A DNA stretch of 15,021 bases from positions 1 through 15,021 of the forward strand of contig VBNP01000068.1 in the NCBI GenBank assembly GCA_005877965.1, in the 5' to 3' direction. Both the position numbers and the translations under genes were made by a program. Below, one piece after another: positions 8,574 through 15,021 of the stretch (its first letter is position 1; each line of letters opens with the position of its first letter). The stretch is from Gammaproteobacteria bacterium. GTDB taxonomy: Bacteria > Pseudomonadota > Gammaproteobacteria > Steroidobacterales > Steroidobacteraceae. The notes beneath the pieces are model-generated. The model was not told the origin of the DNA. It ran no database searches and saw nothing but the letters and a program-made list of their open reading frames with translations.

Positions 8574-9272
8574 TCAGCGCGCCGTCTGCCCGAACAGCAC
8601 GCGCCTGGCCTCCTCGGTGAGGGGGGTCCCGGCCTTGGCGGAAGGGTTGACCGAGGCGGCCTTCTCGTAGGCGCGCACGGTGGCCGGACGGTCGTGGAGG
8701 GCCTGGAACCAGCGCTTGAGATACGGGAAATCATCGAGATTCTGTCGCTGCGCCTCGTGCGGCACGACCCACGGGTAGGCCGCGATGTCGGCGATCGAGA
8801 ACTGGCCGGCGACGAACGCGCGCTCGGCGAGACGCTTGTTCAGCACCCCGTACAGGCGGTTCGTCTCCTTGACGTAGCGCTCGATGGCGTAAGGAATCGG
8901 CTCTGGTGCATAGCGGACGAAGTGATGGTTCTGTCCGGCCATGGGCCCAAGGCCCGCCGCCTGCCAGAACAGCCATTGTATGACCTCGAAGCGCCCGTGC
9001 AGATCCGGCGGCAGGAGCCGGCCGGTCTTCTCGGCGAGGTACAGCAGGATCGCACCCGACTCGAACACGGATAGCGGTGCGCCACCTGCGCGCGGGTCGT
9101 GATCGACGATCGCGGGGATGCGGTTGTTGGGAGAGATGGCGAGGAACGCCGGATCGAACTGCGCCCCGGTATTGATATTCACCGGCACGATCCGGTAGGG
9201 GAGCCCGGTCTCCTCGAGGAACATGGTGATCTTGTGCCCGTTCGGCGTGGTCCAGTAATACAGGTCGATCAT
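8574..9272 (-). CDS. yfcG: Glutathione S-transferase family protein, YfcG-like disulfide-bond oxidoreductase
   Basis: The 232-residue cytosolic protein closely follows E. coli YfcG, a Nu-class GST with glutathione-dependent disulfide-bond reductase activity. The N-terminal thioredoxin fold (1-87) contains TTPNGHKI, with Thr9 and Asn11 at the YfcG active-site positions, then SPNNRIPAIVDHDP with the cis-Pro and the glutathione-binding ESGAILLYLAEKTG (71-84). The helical domain (92-205) shows QWLFWQAAGLGPMAGQNHHF, IPYAIERY and the SIADIAAYPWV N-cap motif. The extra 15-20 residues at the C-terminus are not conserved in YfcG. An in-frame ATG 33 nt upstream exists, but GGAGG lies 8 nt before the ATG at 9272, which is also where YfcG begins. 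It is the first gene of a pair with the secreted peptidase; 110 bp separate it from the divergent dioxygenase gene. Confidence 0.9.
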   Translation of the reverse strand: MIDLYYWTTPNGHKITMFLEETGLPYRIVPVNINTGAQFDPAFLAISPNNRIPAIVDHDPRAGGAPLSVFESGAILLYLAEKTGRLLPPDLHGRFEVIQWLFWQAAGLGPMAGQNHHFVRYAPEPIPYAIERYVKETNRLYGVLNKRLAERAFVAGQFSIADIAAYPWVVPHEAQRQNLDDFPYLKRWFQALHDRPATVRAYEKAASVNPSAKAGTPLTEEARRVLFGQTAR

Positions 9273-9382
9273 GATCCGCACCTCCGGCATCGCAGAGACT
9301 GGCATGCTCCGGGTGGATGCGCGAGGCCCTTACGGGTTGGCGCGGCGTCCGCCTTTCGCGGTATTGATAGGGTACCGGCACC

Positions 9383-10138
9383 ATGACCCCTGAGCCCCCG
9401 ACGCCCATGGCCCTTGACCGTTCCGGACCGGCGCAGCTCGCCGACGCAGGTTACGCGCTCGTGCCGGCGGCCGTGGCGTGCGCCACGCTGCAGCTTGATC
9501 TCGCGGATCTCGATGCCCTGCGCCAGAGCTGGGAGCGGCTGCCGCGCGATGCGTACCTGCGCGATGGGGGGAACTACCGCGCACGCCGGCACAGCTGCTT
9601 CGTGCAGACCCCGGCCGCGGGCCTGCTGGAGGCGGTGCCGCACCGCCCTCACTGGCAGCCCACCTCCTACAACGCCCTGCATGGCGGACTGACGCGCTGG
9701 TTCGAGCCCGTGGAGCCTGCGGTAATGAGCGCGCCGGCGTGGCGACAGCTGCTGCGCTCCGTCGGCGAGCTGTTTGCCGAGGTTCGCGCCGTGGCGCGCT
9801 GGTTCATCGAGGCGCACCAGTTCCGCATCGACACTGCCAGCGGCATCGGCCGTCCGACGCCCGAGGGCGCGCATCGCGATGGCGTGGATTTCGTCGCGGT
9901 GATTCTCGTCGGGCGGCGCAACGTCCTCGGTGGCGAGACGCGCGTGTTCGAGGCGCGCGGCGCCTCCGGCGTGCGCTTTACCATGCAGGAGCCCTGGTCG
10001 ATGCTGCTGATGGATGACGCGCGCGTGATTCACGAGACGACCCCGATCCAGCCGCAGGGAAAGGACGGCGTGCGCGACACGCTGGTGTTGACCTACCGGG
10101 CAGGGGGATTTCAGGCGCCCGAGGCGCCGCCCGCCTGA
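9383..10138 (+). CDS. 2-oxoglutarate/Fe(II) dioxygenase family protein (PF10014 type)
   Basis: The 251-residue protein has the signature of the 2OG-Fe dioxygenase family that includes the Bacillus L-isoleucine 4-hydroxylase and the BsmA-type proteins. EGAHRDGVDFVAVILVGRRNVLGGETRVFE (161-190) gives the HxD iron ligands His164 and Asp166. DDARVIHETTPI (211-222) gives the distal His217, and GVRDTLVLTY (229-238) gives Arg231, the likely 2-oxoglutarate carboxylate partner. Known members hydroxylate free amino acids; the substrate here cannot be read from the sequence. The ATG has AGGG 11 nt upstream; a second ATG at 9407 lacks any ribosome site. The gene is single on its strand, diverging from the yfcG-like gene and converging on nagA, so the neighbours give no pathway hint. 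Confidence 0.85.
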   Translation: MTPEPPTPMALDRSGPAQLADAGYALVPAAVACATLQLDLADLDALRQSWERLPRDAYLRDGGNYRARRHSCFVQTPAAGLLEAVPHRPHWQPTSYNALHGGLTRWFEPVEPAVMSAPAWRQLLRSVGELFAEVRAVARWFIEAHQFRIDTASGIGRPTPEGAHRDGVDFVAVILVGRRNVLGGETRVFEARGASGVRFTMQEPWSMLLMDDARVIHETTPIQPQGKDGVRDTLVLTYRAGGFQAPEAPPA

Positions 10139-10139
10139 A

Positions 10140-10159
10140 GAGCGCACCCAGATGCGCTT
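10140..10159. terminator. Hairpin between convergent dioxygenase and nagA genes
   Basis: A perfect 6-bp inverted repeat AGCGCA/TGCGCT with a 6-nt loop (cccaga), extended by a G-T wobble, begins just after the dioxygenase stop and lies 23 nt beyond the nagA stop. No long T-run follows on either strand. Its position between two convergent gene ends makes it a plausible shared terminator. Confidence 0.5.
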
Positions 10160-10181
10160 GTGGTGGGGCGCCCTCGGGCCG

Positions 10182-11339
10182 TCAGGCGCCGTCGGCGTCC
10201 CGCGATGAACGCCCGGCGATCCAGGTTTCGAGGACGTTGAGCGCGTCGTCGGCGAGTGCGAGATCGGCCCGCAGGCCCGGGGCGATGCGGCCGGTGTCGT
10301 GCGCGAGGCCGAGGAACTCGGCCGGCCCCCGGCTGGCCATGCGCACCGCCTCCGGGAGCGACAGCCCCAGCATGGAGACGGCATTGCGCACGCAGGTCGC
10401 CATGTCGATGTTGGTCCCGGCGAGCCTGCCATCCTCGTCCAGGCAGACGCTGCCGCGAACGGTGATGCGGCGTCCCTGCAGCTCGAAGGAGCCGTTGCTG
10501 GTGCCGACGCTCGGCATGGCGTCGGTGACCAGCATGAAGCGATCATGTGGCTTGCAGCGCAGCGCGATGCGCAGCACCACCGGATCGGTGTGCTCGCCAT
10601 CGACGATGATGCCGCACCAGCTGGAGGGATCGTCGAGCGCGGCGCCCACCGTGCCGGGCTCGCGGCCCGTCAGCGGCGACATGGCATTGAACAGGTGTGT
10701 GAACCCGGTGAGACCGTGGCGCAGCGCGGTGCCGATCTGCGCGTAGGTGGCGTTGGTGTGCCCCGCGGAGACCACGACGCCGGCCGCCACCAGTTTTTCG
10801 ATCATCTGCGGCGTGGTCATCTCCGGGGCGAGGGTGACGAGCGTGCGGCCGCCGCGCAATGAGGTGAGGAGCCCGAGCGCGCTCGGGTCGAGCTCGCGCA
10901 GCTTGGCCGGATCGTGCACGCCCTTGCGCGCCACGTTGAGGAACGGGCCCTCGATGTGGATGCCCAGCACGCCCGGAACGCCGGCCTCGATGGCGCTGCG
11001 CACCGCCGCGATCGCCCGCGCCATGACCTCCAGATCCGTGCTGATGAGCGTCGGCAGAAAGCCGGTGGTGCCGAAGCGGCGGTGAGCGCGGCCGATGGCG
11101 CGGATGGATTCGACGCTGGGCGCGTCGTTGAAGAGCACGCCACCCCCGCCGTTGACCTGCGAGTCGATGAAGCCCGGCAGCAGCAGCCGCCCGCCGAGAT
11201 CGTAACGCTCGGCGCGCCGCACGCGCCGGTCGGAAGGCGCGACGATGTCGAGAATGCGTCCCTCGCTCAGCAGCACGCACCGACCTTCCGCGAGCCGGTC
11301 CTCGCGCAGCACCCGACCGTTGATGAGCGCAACGCTCAT
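10182..11339 (-). CDS. nagA: N-acetylglucosamine-6-phosphate deacetylase
   Basis: The 385-residue cytosolic enzyme removes the acetyl group from GlcNAc-6-phosphate, giving glucosamine-6-phosphate and acetate. The amidohydrolase fold is complete: PGFIDSQVNGGGG (55-67, where NagA has QxN instead of the usual HxH), GIHIEGPFLN with metal ligand Glu130, AGHTNATY with His194, THLFNAMSPL with His215, and VTDAMP with the catalytic Asp273. LAGTNIDMATCVRNAV then GPAEFLGL close the barrel, as in E. coli NagA, whose length (382) is almost the same. The start ATG overlaps the nagB-II stop (TGATG), so translation is probably coupled. The open frame runs far upstream of this ATG, but that part is out-of-frame translation of nagB-II and the regulator. 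It is the last gene of the leftward nag operon. Confidence 0.95.
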   Translation of the reverse strand: MSVALINGRVLREDRLAEGRCVLLSEGRILDIVAPSDRRVRRAERYDLGGRLLLPGFIDSQVNGGGGVLFNDAPSVESIRAIGRAHRRFGTTGFLPTLISTDLEVMARAIAAVRSAIEAGVPGVLGIHIEGPFLNVARKGVHDPAKLRELDPSALGLLTSLRGGRTLVTLAPEMTTPQMIEKLVAAGVVVSAGHTNATYAQIGTALRHGLTGFTHLFNAMSPLTGREPGTVGAALDDPSSWCGIIVDGEHTDPVVLRIALRCKPHDRFMLVTDAMPSVGTSNGSFELQGRRITVRGSVCLDEDGRLAGTNIDMATCVRNAVSMLGLSLPEAVRMASRGPAEFLGLAHDTGRIAPGLRADLALADDALNVLETWIAGRSSRDADGA

Positions 11340-12373
11340 CAGAGGGTCTCGGTCACCTTGTGAAGGTGCGGCGGCCGGTCCGGGTCGCGCCCACGCGCGA
11401 GCGACAGCGCATTCGCCATGCGGTAGAAGCTCTGCGCGTACAGCAGCGGTTCGATCACCGGATGCGCGACTTCCGTGGGCAGGATGGTCGCACCCGCGGC
11501 GCTCCCGCCGGCCAGCAGTACGTCCGCCCCTTGCGCCGCGAGCTCGCTCGCCAGCTGCGCAACGCCCGTGCGGCTCTCGTCGTTCTGCGTGAAGATCAGC
11601 AGCGGGAAACCCGCGCGCACCAGCGCCATGGGACCGTGGCGCAACTCCGCCGCGCTGACCGCTTCCGCATGCAGGCCGCAGGTCTCCTTGAGTTTGAGCG
11701 CAGCCTCCTGCGCGATCGCCAGCCCCAGGCCGCGTCCCACGACGTACAGGTTGTTCGCCGCCGTGAGGCGGGTGACCGCCGCGCTCCAGTCGAGCTGCCA
11801 GGCACGCTCGAGCAGTTCCGGTGCCTGCTGCAGGGCCGCCGCCAGCTGCACATCGCGCGTCCAGTTCGCGACCAGGTGCACGATCGCGGCGAGCGAGGCG
11901 ATGTAGGACTTGGTGGCCGCGACGCTGCGCTCGAGCCCCGCGCCCAACGGGATCAGCTCGTCGGCGAGCTGTGCGAGCGGTGAGTTTTCCGCATTCACCA
12001 GCGCCACGATGTACGCGCCAGCCGCACGCGCACCGCTCACGAATGCCAGAAGATCGGGGCTGGCCCCCGACTGCGAGATCGCCAGCACCAGGGCGCCGGA
12101 GAGATCCGGCCGCGCGTCGTAGACCGAGCTCACCGAGGGCGCCGCCGAGGAGGTGAGCAAACCTAAGCGCGTTTCGATGAGGTAGCGGGCAAAGGTGGCG
12201 GCGTGATCGGAGCTGCCGCGCGCGCAGGTGACGACGGCGCGCGGCGGCGCCTGTCGCAACCGTTCGGTAAGTCGCGCGACGCGCGCCGCGTTGGCCTGCA
12301 GCTGTTCGCGCACCGCATCCGGCGCCTGGGCCGCCTCGCGATACATGTGCGTGCTCGCCTGCGCCGCGTTCAC
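11339..12373 (-). CDS. nagB-II: Glucosamine-6-phosphate deaminase NagB-II (SIS-domain, GlmS-like)
   Basis: The 344-residue product has two SIS sugar-isomerase domains like the C-terminal half of GlmS, without the glutaminase domain. This is the arrangement of NagB-II, which converts glucosamine-6-P to fructose-6-P plus ammonia. MYREAAQAPDAVREQL (10-25) is the usual N-terminal signature. CARGSSDHAA (50-59), SQSGASPD (100-107) and ERSVAATKSY (148-157) form the first SIS site. GRGLGLAIAQEAALKLKETC (213-232), HAEA and ELRHGP (243-248) form the second, and HLHKVTETL at the end mirrors the GlmS C-terminal loop. The start is GTG, overlapping the regulator stop by 4 nt (GTGA), with no strong ribosome site of its own. 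It therefore probably relied on coupling to the upstream gene. ATG at 12346 is a possible internal start. AgaS-type deaminases are similar, but adjacent nagA favours NagB-II. Confidence 0.92.
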   Translation of the reverse strand: MNAAQASTHMYREAAQAPDAVREQLQANAARVARLTERLRQAPPRAVVTCARGSSDHAATFARYLIETRLGLLTSSAAPSVSSVYDARPDLSGALVLAISQSGASPDLLAFVSGARAAGAYIVALVNAENSPLAQLADELIPLGAGLERSVAATKSYIASLAAIVHLVANWTRDVQLAAALQQAPELLERAWQLDWSAAVTRLTAANNLYVVGRGLGLAIAQEAALKLKETCGLHAEAVSAAELRHGPMALVRAGFPLLIFTQNDESRTGVAQLASELAAQGADVLLAGGSAAGATILPTEVAHPVIEPLLYAQSFYRMANALSLARGRDPDRPPHLHKVTETL

Positions 12374-13048
12374 GAGGAGTCGCTGAGCTCGGCGACGAAA
12401 TCGTAGATGTCGCCGCGATAGTAGGACTGGGTGAACTCCACGGCGCGGCCGTCATCGAGAAATCCAACGCGCTCGACCAGCAGGCCCGCGTCCTGCTCCT
12501 TGGCCTGCAACAGTTTCGCCTGCTCGGCGCTGAACAGCACCGCCCGCAGCCGCTGCAGCGCACGCACCGGACGGTTGCCGGCGCGCTCGAGCGCCACGTA
12601 CAGCGATGACTCCACCGCATCCACCGATGGCAGGCAGGTCGCGAGGATGGTCGCGTATTCGAGTGCCATGGGCGCATCGTCCGCGAAGCGAATGCGGTGG
12701 AAGCGGTACACCGGCGTGCCCGGACTGGCGCGCAGCGCCGCGCGCCCGCATGTCCTCGGAGAACGAAGTCAGCTTGGAGAAATTCTTCTCGACGCGCGCG
12801 CGCACGAAAGTTCCCGACCCCTGCCGCCGCACCAGCATGCCTTCGCTCACCAGTCCGTCGATCGCCTTGCGCACCGTGATGCGCGACACACTGAAGTCGG
12901 TCGCCAGATCGCGCTCCGGCGGCAGAGCATCGTCCGCAGCTAACACGCGTGACTCGATCGCCTGGCGCAACGCGCGCTGCAGTTGCTGGTAGAGCGGCAG
13001 GCTGCTCGTCTCATCGAGCTTGCCGACCGCCTGTGACAGCGGCGTCAA
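12370..13048 (-). pseudogene. Frameshifted GntR/HutC-family (UTRA) regulator of the nag operon
   Basis: The frame from 13048 gives a complete GntR winged helix: PLYQQLQRALRQAIESRV, LPPERDLA (42-49), SRITVRKAIDGLVSEG (55-70) and RRQGSGTFV. The UTRA linker follows, SKLTSFSEDMRARG, ending at about 12737. It then runs into unrelated Arg/Pro/Ala-rich sequence to a stop at 12452. The real effector domain continues in another frame, from AALRASPGTPVYRFHRIRFADD (about 12741 leftwards) to SYYRGDIYDFVAEL and a stop at 12370. In related NagR/YvoA-type regulators about 20 residues separate these two blocks, and here they are absent. The likely lesion is thus an out-of-frame deletion (length 3n+2) in the repetitive gcgcgcggcgctgcgcgc stretch. 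The start is TTG with GGAG 7 nt upstream. An intact version would bind GlcN-6-P or GlcNAc-6-P and control the operon. A sequencing or assembly error remains possible. Confidence 0.85.
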
Positions 13049-13085
13049 GGTGGCTCTCCGACCGGTGCGACAAACAGTGTCATAC

Positions 13086-13104
13086 TACCATTATAAGACC
13101 AGTC
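13086..13104 (-). promoter_or_regulatory. Operator-like element, copy 1 (over the nag operon -10)
   Basis: Read on the minus strand the element is GACTGGTCTTATAATGGTA. It matches the element at 13205-13223 on the other strand at 14 of 19 positions, with two TGG cores 11 bp (one helical turn) apart flanking the -10 box. TGGT cores occur in operators of GntR-family amino-sugar regulators (YvoA/DasR type), so a regulator site is plausible but unproven. Confidence 0.4.
13090..13095 (-). promoter_or_regulatory. -10 box of the leftward nag operon promoter
   Basis: On the minus strand this is a perfect TATAAT. Transcription would begin near 13083, leaving a leader of about 35 nt before the TTG start with its GGAG ribosome site. 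No good -35 hexamer lies 16-18 bp upstream, so activation or weak basal activity is possible. Confidence 0.55.
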
Positions 13105-13174
13105 TGTTGCTAGCGAGATACAAGCTAAATCATAACTTATTGAAAATAATATTCTAAAACGTCATAACCCCTGA

Positions 13175-13196
13175 ATGGTATCTACAGGGATAGCAT
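13175..13196. promoter_or_regulatory. Imperfect inverted repeat upstream of receptor gene
   Basis: ATGGTATC and GATAGCAT flank a 6-nt spacer (TACAGG), with seven of eight base pairs matching. The outer TGAA and TTCA extend the symmetry if one base is bulged. It lies about 20-40 bp upstream of the proposed receptor -10, over the place where a -35 would be, and so fits a regulator-binding site for GntR- or LacI-type proteins. Confidence 0.45.
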
Positions 13197-13204
13197 TTCA
13201 CTAC

Positions 13205-13223
13205 GAGTGGTACTATATTGGCA
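13205..13223 (+). promoter_or_regulatory. Operator-like element, copy 2 (over the receptor -10)
   Basis: GAGTGGTACTATATTGGCA contains TATATT (13214-13219), a fair -10 for the TonB receptor gene, at exactly the position within the element that TATAAT holds in copy 1. Transcription would start near 13226, giving a leader of about 124 nt. No recognisable -35 is present. Confidence 0.4.
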
Positions 13224-13349
13224 TGTAAGTGGTCCCAGCAAGGGAATGCGCGCGGACGTTCGAAAGCGAGCGATCCCCTGAGGTCTCGCGGGAGTTGGGA
13301 CACGGCGTGAACGGCATCGGCTAACGACAACATCCGGGGTGGGTCAATC

Positions 13350-15021
13350 ATGAGAATCGCAAGGTCGACGTTGATCGGAACCGCGGTCGCCATGGCTCTG
13401 TTCGGACGCAATGGCGTGGTTCACGCACAGGCAAGCGGCACAACAGCGTCCAATCCAGAGGAGCTGCAGGAAGTCCTCGTGTACGGCATCCGTGCGAGCT
13501 TACGTGAATCGCTCGAGACTAAGAGGCAAGCGACCGGGGTCGTCGACGCCCTGACCGCCGAGGACGTTGGGAAGTTTCCAGACAAGAATCTCGCTGAAGC
13601 ACTGCAGCGCGTCCCGGGCGTAGTAATCAACCGCGAGTTTGGTGAAGGCGAGCGCATCAACCTGCGTGGCACGGCAGCAAACTTGACTCGAACACTGCTC
13701 AACGGGCATTCGCTCGCGACCGCGGACTGGTTCATTCTCGACCAACTGGCCACCACGCGCAGCTTCAACTACCTGATGCTGCCTGCGGACATTATCGGCA
13801 AGGTGGTGGTTCTCAAGAGTGCGCAGGCAGATGTGGAGGAGGGTGGTATCGGCGGCACGGTCGACGTTGCCACGCGCAATCCCCTCGACCTGAACCCGTT
13901 CACGGCGTACGCATCCGTGCAAGGCGGATACTCGGAGATGTCCGGCAAGACGGATCCGCAGGGTACGGGTCTGATCAGCTGGAGGGACAAGGACGATAGA
14001 TTCGGAGTACTACTCGCCGCGATCTATCAGGAGCGACACCTGCGCCGCGATGGCGTAGAGGTGCTGGGGTATCAGCCGGTGAGCGCGAGTGATCCGACCC
14101 TCGTCCCAGCGCTCATCGGGTCGGCGCTGTTCCAGCAGGACCGCATCCGCAAGGGTGGCAATATCGGCCTGCAGTTCAAGCCGACCGACCAGGTGCTCGT
14201 CAATGTGACGGGTCTGCTGTCCGAGTTCGATGCGAACAATGTGAACGAGAACTATCTGGCCTGGATTACCCGGGCGCTCGGTAATGGCGGAACGCTCAGC
14301 AATACCACGGTTCAGAACGGCACCGCGGTTGCCGGTCGGGTCGCGTCCTTGAACAACGGCACCCAGGACTTCGCAGTCGTCTACGACGCGATCGATCGAT
14401 TCGCCAGAGCCACGACTCGCAATGTCGATTTCGACGCAATCTACAGGCCGACGGACGACTGGACTACGCACCTCAAGATCGGCTACACGGATGCCACGGG
14501 CAACACCAACGGCCAACCGTTCGTCGAGTTCGGCGCGCCCGCCGTCCTCAACTATGACTTGAGAGGCACCGCGCCGCAGGTCCAATTCGCGCCCAACGGC
14601 AACGGGGTGACCGTCGATCCCACCAATCCCGCCTCGCTGCAACTCATCTTCGGCTCTCTGCATCAGATCTTGAACGACGACCGGGAGCAGTACGGCTACC
14701 TCGATGCCGCCAAGAAACTCGACGCCGGCCCGTTGAAGTCACTGAAGTTCGGCATCAAGCGCACTAATCACGAGCGCGACCTGACGTTCAACGCGACGAC
14801 CTACGGCGGATTCTTTGTTCCCATAAACACGCTGCCGGCCTCAACGTTCGCCGGAGGCGTAACCCCGGGGGACTACCTCAAGAACATCTCCAGCCCGGGC
14901 ACTTTGACCAACTATTGGCAGGTGAACACGGGTGCCGTGGAGCGCGTGCTCTTTGCTGAACTTGAACACTCGGGGCGCGTGTTGTATCCGCAGCAAAGCT
15001 TCTCTGCACAGGAGAGGACCA
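13350..15021 (+). CDS. TonB-dependent receptor (Xanthomonas/Caulobacter type), 3' end outside window
   Basis: The open frame gives 557 residues and continues past the window edge; full members have about 850-1000. A signal peptide (1-26, ending VVHA) is followed by EELQEVLVYGIRASLRESLETKR (37-59), the TonB-box-like stretch and linker of the TIGR01782-type receptors common in Xanthomonadales and Caulobacterales. The plug domain (about 60-178) has ALTAEDVGKFPDKNLAEALQRVPGV, NLRGT, LLNGHSLATADW, PADIIGKVVVLKSAQADVEEGGIGGTVDVATR. Barrel strands follow (for example YASVQGGYSEMSG, FGVLLAAIYQERH, WTTHLKIGYTDATG). The protein should import a large or scarce ligand through the outer membrane with TonB energy. 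Divergence from nagB-II/nagA suggests chitooligosaccharides or GlcNAc, by analogy with nag loci of related bacteria. GGGGTGGG lies 6 nt before the ATG. Codons such as TTA, AGA, CTA and ATA are commoner here than in the neighbours. Confidence 0.92.
   Translation, partial: MRIARSTLIGTAVAMALFGRNGVVHAQASGTTASNPEELQEVLVYGIRASLRESLETKRQATGVVDALTAEDVGKFPDKNLAEALQRVPGVVINREFGEGERINLRGTAANLTRTLLNGHSLATADWFILDQLATTRSFNYLMLPADIIGKVVVLKSAQADVEEGGIGGTVDVATRNPLDLNPFTAYASVQGGYSEMSGKTDPQGTGLISWRDKDDRFGVLLAAIYQERHLRRDGVEVLGYQPVSASDPTLVPALIGSALFQQDRIRKGGNIGLQFKPTDQVLVNVTGLLSEFDANNVNENYLAWITRALGNGGTLSNTTVQNGTAVAGRVASLNNGTQDFAVVYDAIDRFARATTRNVDFDAIYRPTDDWTTHLKIGYTDATGNTNGQPFVEFGAPAVLNYDLRGTAPQVQFAPNGNGVTVDPTNPASLQLIFGSLHQILNDDREQYGYLDAAKKLDAGPLKSLKFGIKRTNHERDLTFNATTYGGFFVPINTLPASTFAGGVTPGDYLKNISSPGTLTNYWQVNTGAVERVLFAELEHSGRVLYPQQSFSAQERT

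Larger units (their letters stand above)
13049..13349. promoter_or_regulatory. Divergent nag operon / TonB receptor control region
   Basis: This 301-bp non-coding stretch is sharply AT-rich between about 13080 and 13225, unlike the coding DNA around it. It contains a consensus -10 for the leftward operon, a -10-like TATATT for the rightward receptor gene, an inverted repeat, and the pair of related 19-bp elements listed separately. The receptor ATG is preceded by GGGGTGGG 6 nt upstream. Bases 13226-13349 would be its leader; they hold GTCCCA (13232-13237) and TGGGAC (13297-13302), which could pair over a long distance, but no recognisable riboswitch. Confidence 0.65.

Noticed and set aside
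8564..8734. N-terminal extension of the peptidase to 366 residues
   Set aside because: The extra 57 residues are Pro/Arg-rich antisense of the glutathione transferase gene, while a ribosome site and signal peptide mark the ATG at 8563.
9269..10600. A 443-codon minus-strand frame
   Set aside because: It crosses the dioxygenase and nagA genes in wrong frames and shows no domain.
10182..12677. An 831-codon open frame spanning nagA and upstream DNA
   Set aside because: Only the last 385 codons are NagA. The earlier part is Arg/Ala/Gly-rich translation of nagB-II and the regulator in the wrong frame, so it is not a fusion protein.
13154..13411. A small 85-residue minus-strand ORF in the control region
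   Set aside because: It spans promoter-like AT-rich DNA and the receptor start, has no ribosome site, and shows no recognisable sequence.
14010..14663. A 217-codon minus-strand frame inside the TonB receptor region
   Set aside because: It is a shadow of the receptor, whose own frame carries clear plug and barrel sequence.

Overview
The window looks like chromosomal DNA of a GC-rich gammaproteobacterium, probably of the Xanthomonadales/Nevskiales/Steroidobacterales type. This rests on gene content rather than any marker gene: a NagA/NagB-II/GntR amino-sugar cluster diverging from a TonB-dependent receptor of the Xanthomonas/Caulobacter type, a RhlE helicase, a YfcG-like glutathione transferase, and lipoproteins with high-GC codon use. 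I see no rRNA, tRNA, CRISPR array, insertion sequence or phage gene.

Left third (1-5095), minus strand: two large lipoproteins with DUF4382-like N-terminal domains are followed, 10 nt after the second one ends, by an FMN-dependent alpha-hydroxy-acid dehydrogenase. All three read leftwards. A 315-bp region separates them from a divergent rhlE helicase gene.

Middle (5411-10138): rhlE is followed on the plus strand by a CopD-family membrane protein. The copD end overlaps, tail to tail, a minus-strand secreted gluzincin-type peptidase that is the second gene of a pair with a YfcG-like glutathione transferase. A stand-alone 2-oxoglutarate/Fe(II) dioxygenase (PF10014 type) diverges from that pair. 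Compact hairpins lie at both convergent junctions.

Right third (10182-15021): a tightly overlapping minus-strand operon encodes a GntR/UTRA regulator, NagB-II (glucosamine-6-phosphate deaminase) and NagA (GlcNAc-6-phosphate deacetylase). Together the two enzymes convert GlcNAc-6-P to fructose-6-P. A large TonB-dependent receptor, cut by the window edge, diverges from the operon and is the likely outer-membrane importer of chitin-derived sugars. The 301-bp AT-rich region between them carries related promoter/operator-like elements on both strands. The regulator is broken: its DNA-binding domain and its effector-domain remainder are in different frames, and about 20 family residues are missing at the junction.

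I found no convincing undescribed system. The most notable points are the disrupted nag regulator with its paired operator-like sites, and the twin DUF4382-like lipoproteins beside a hydroxy-acid dehydrogenase.
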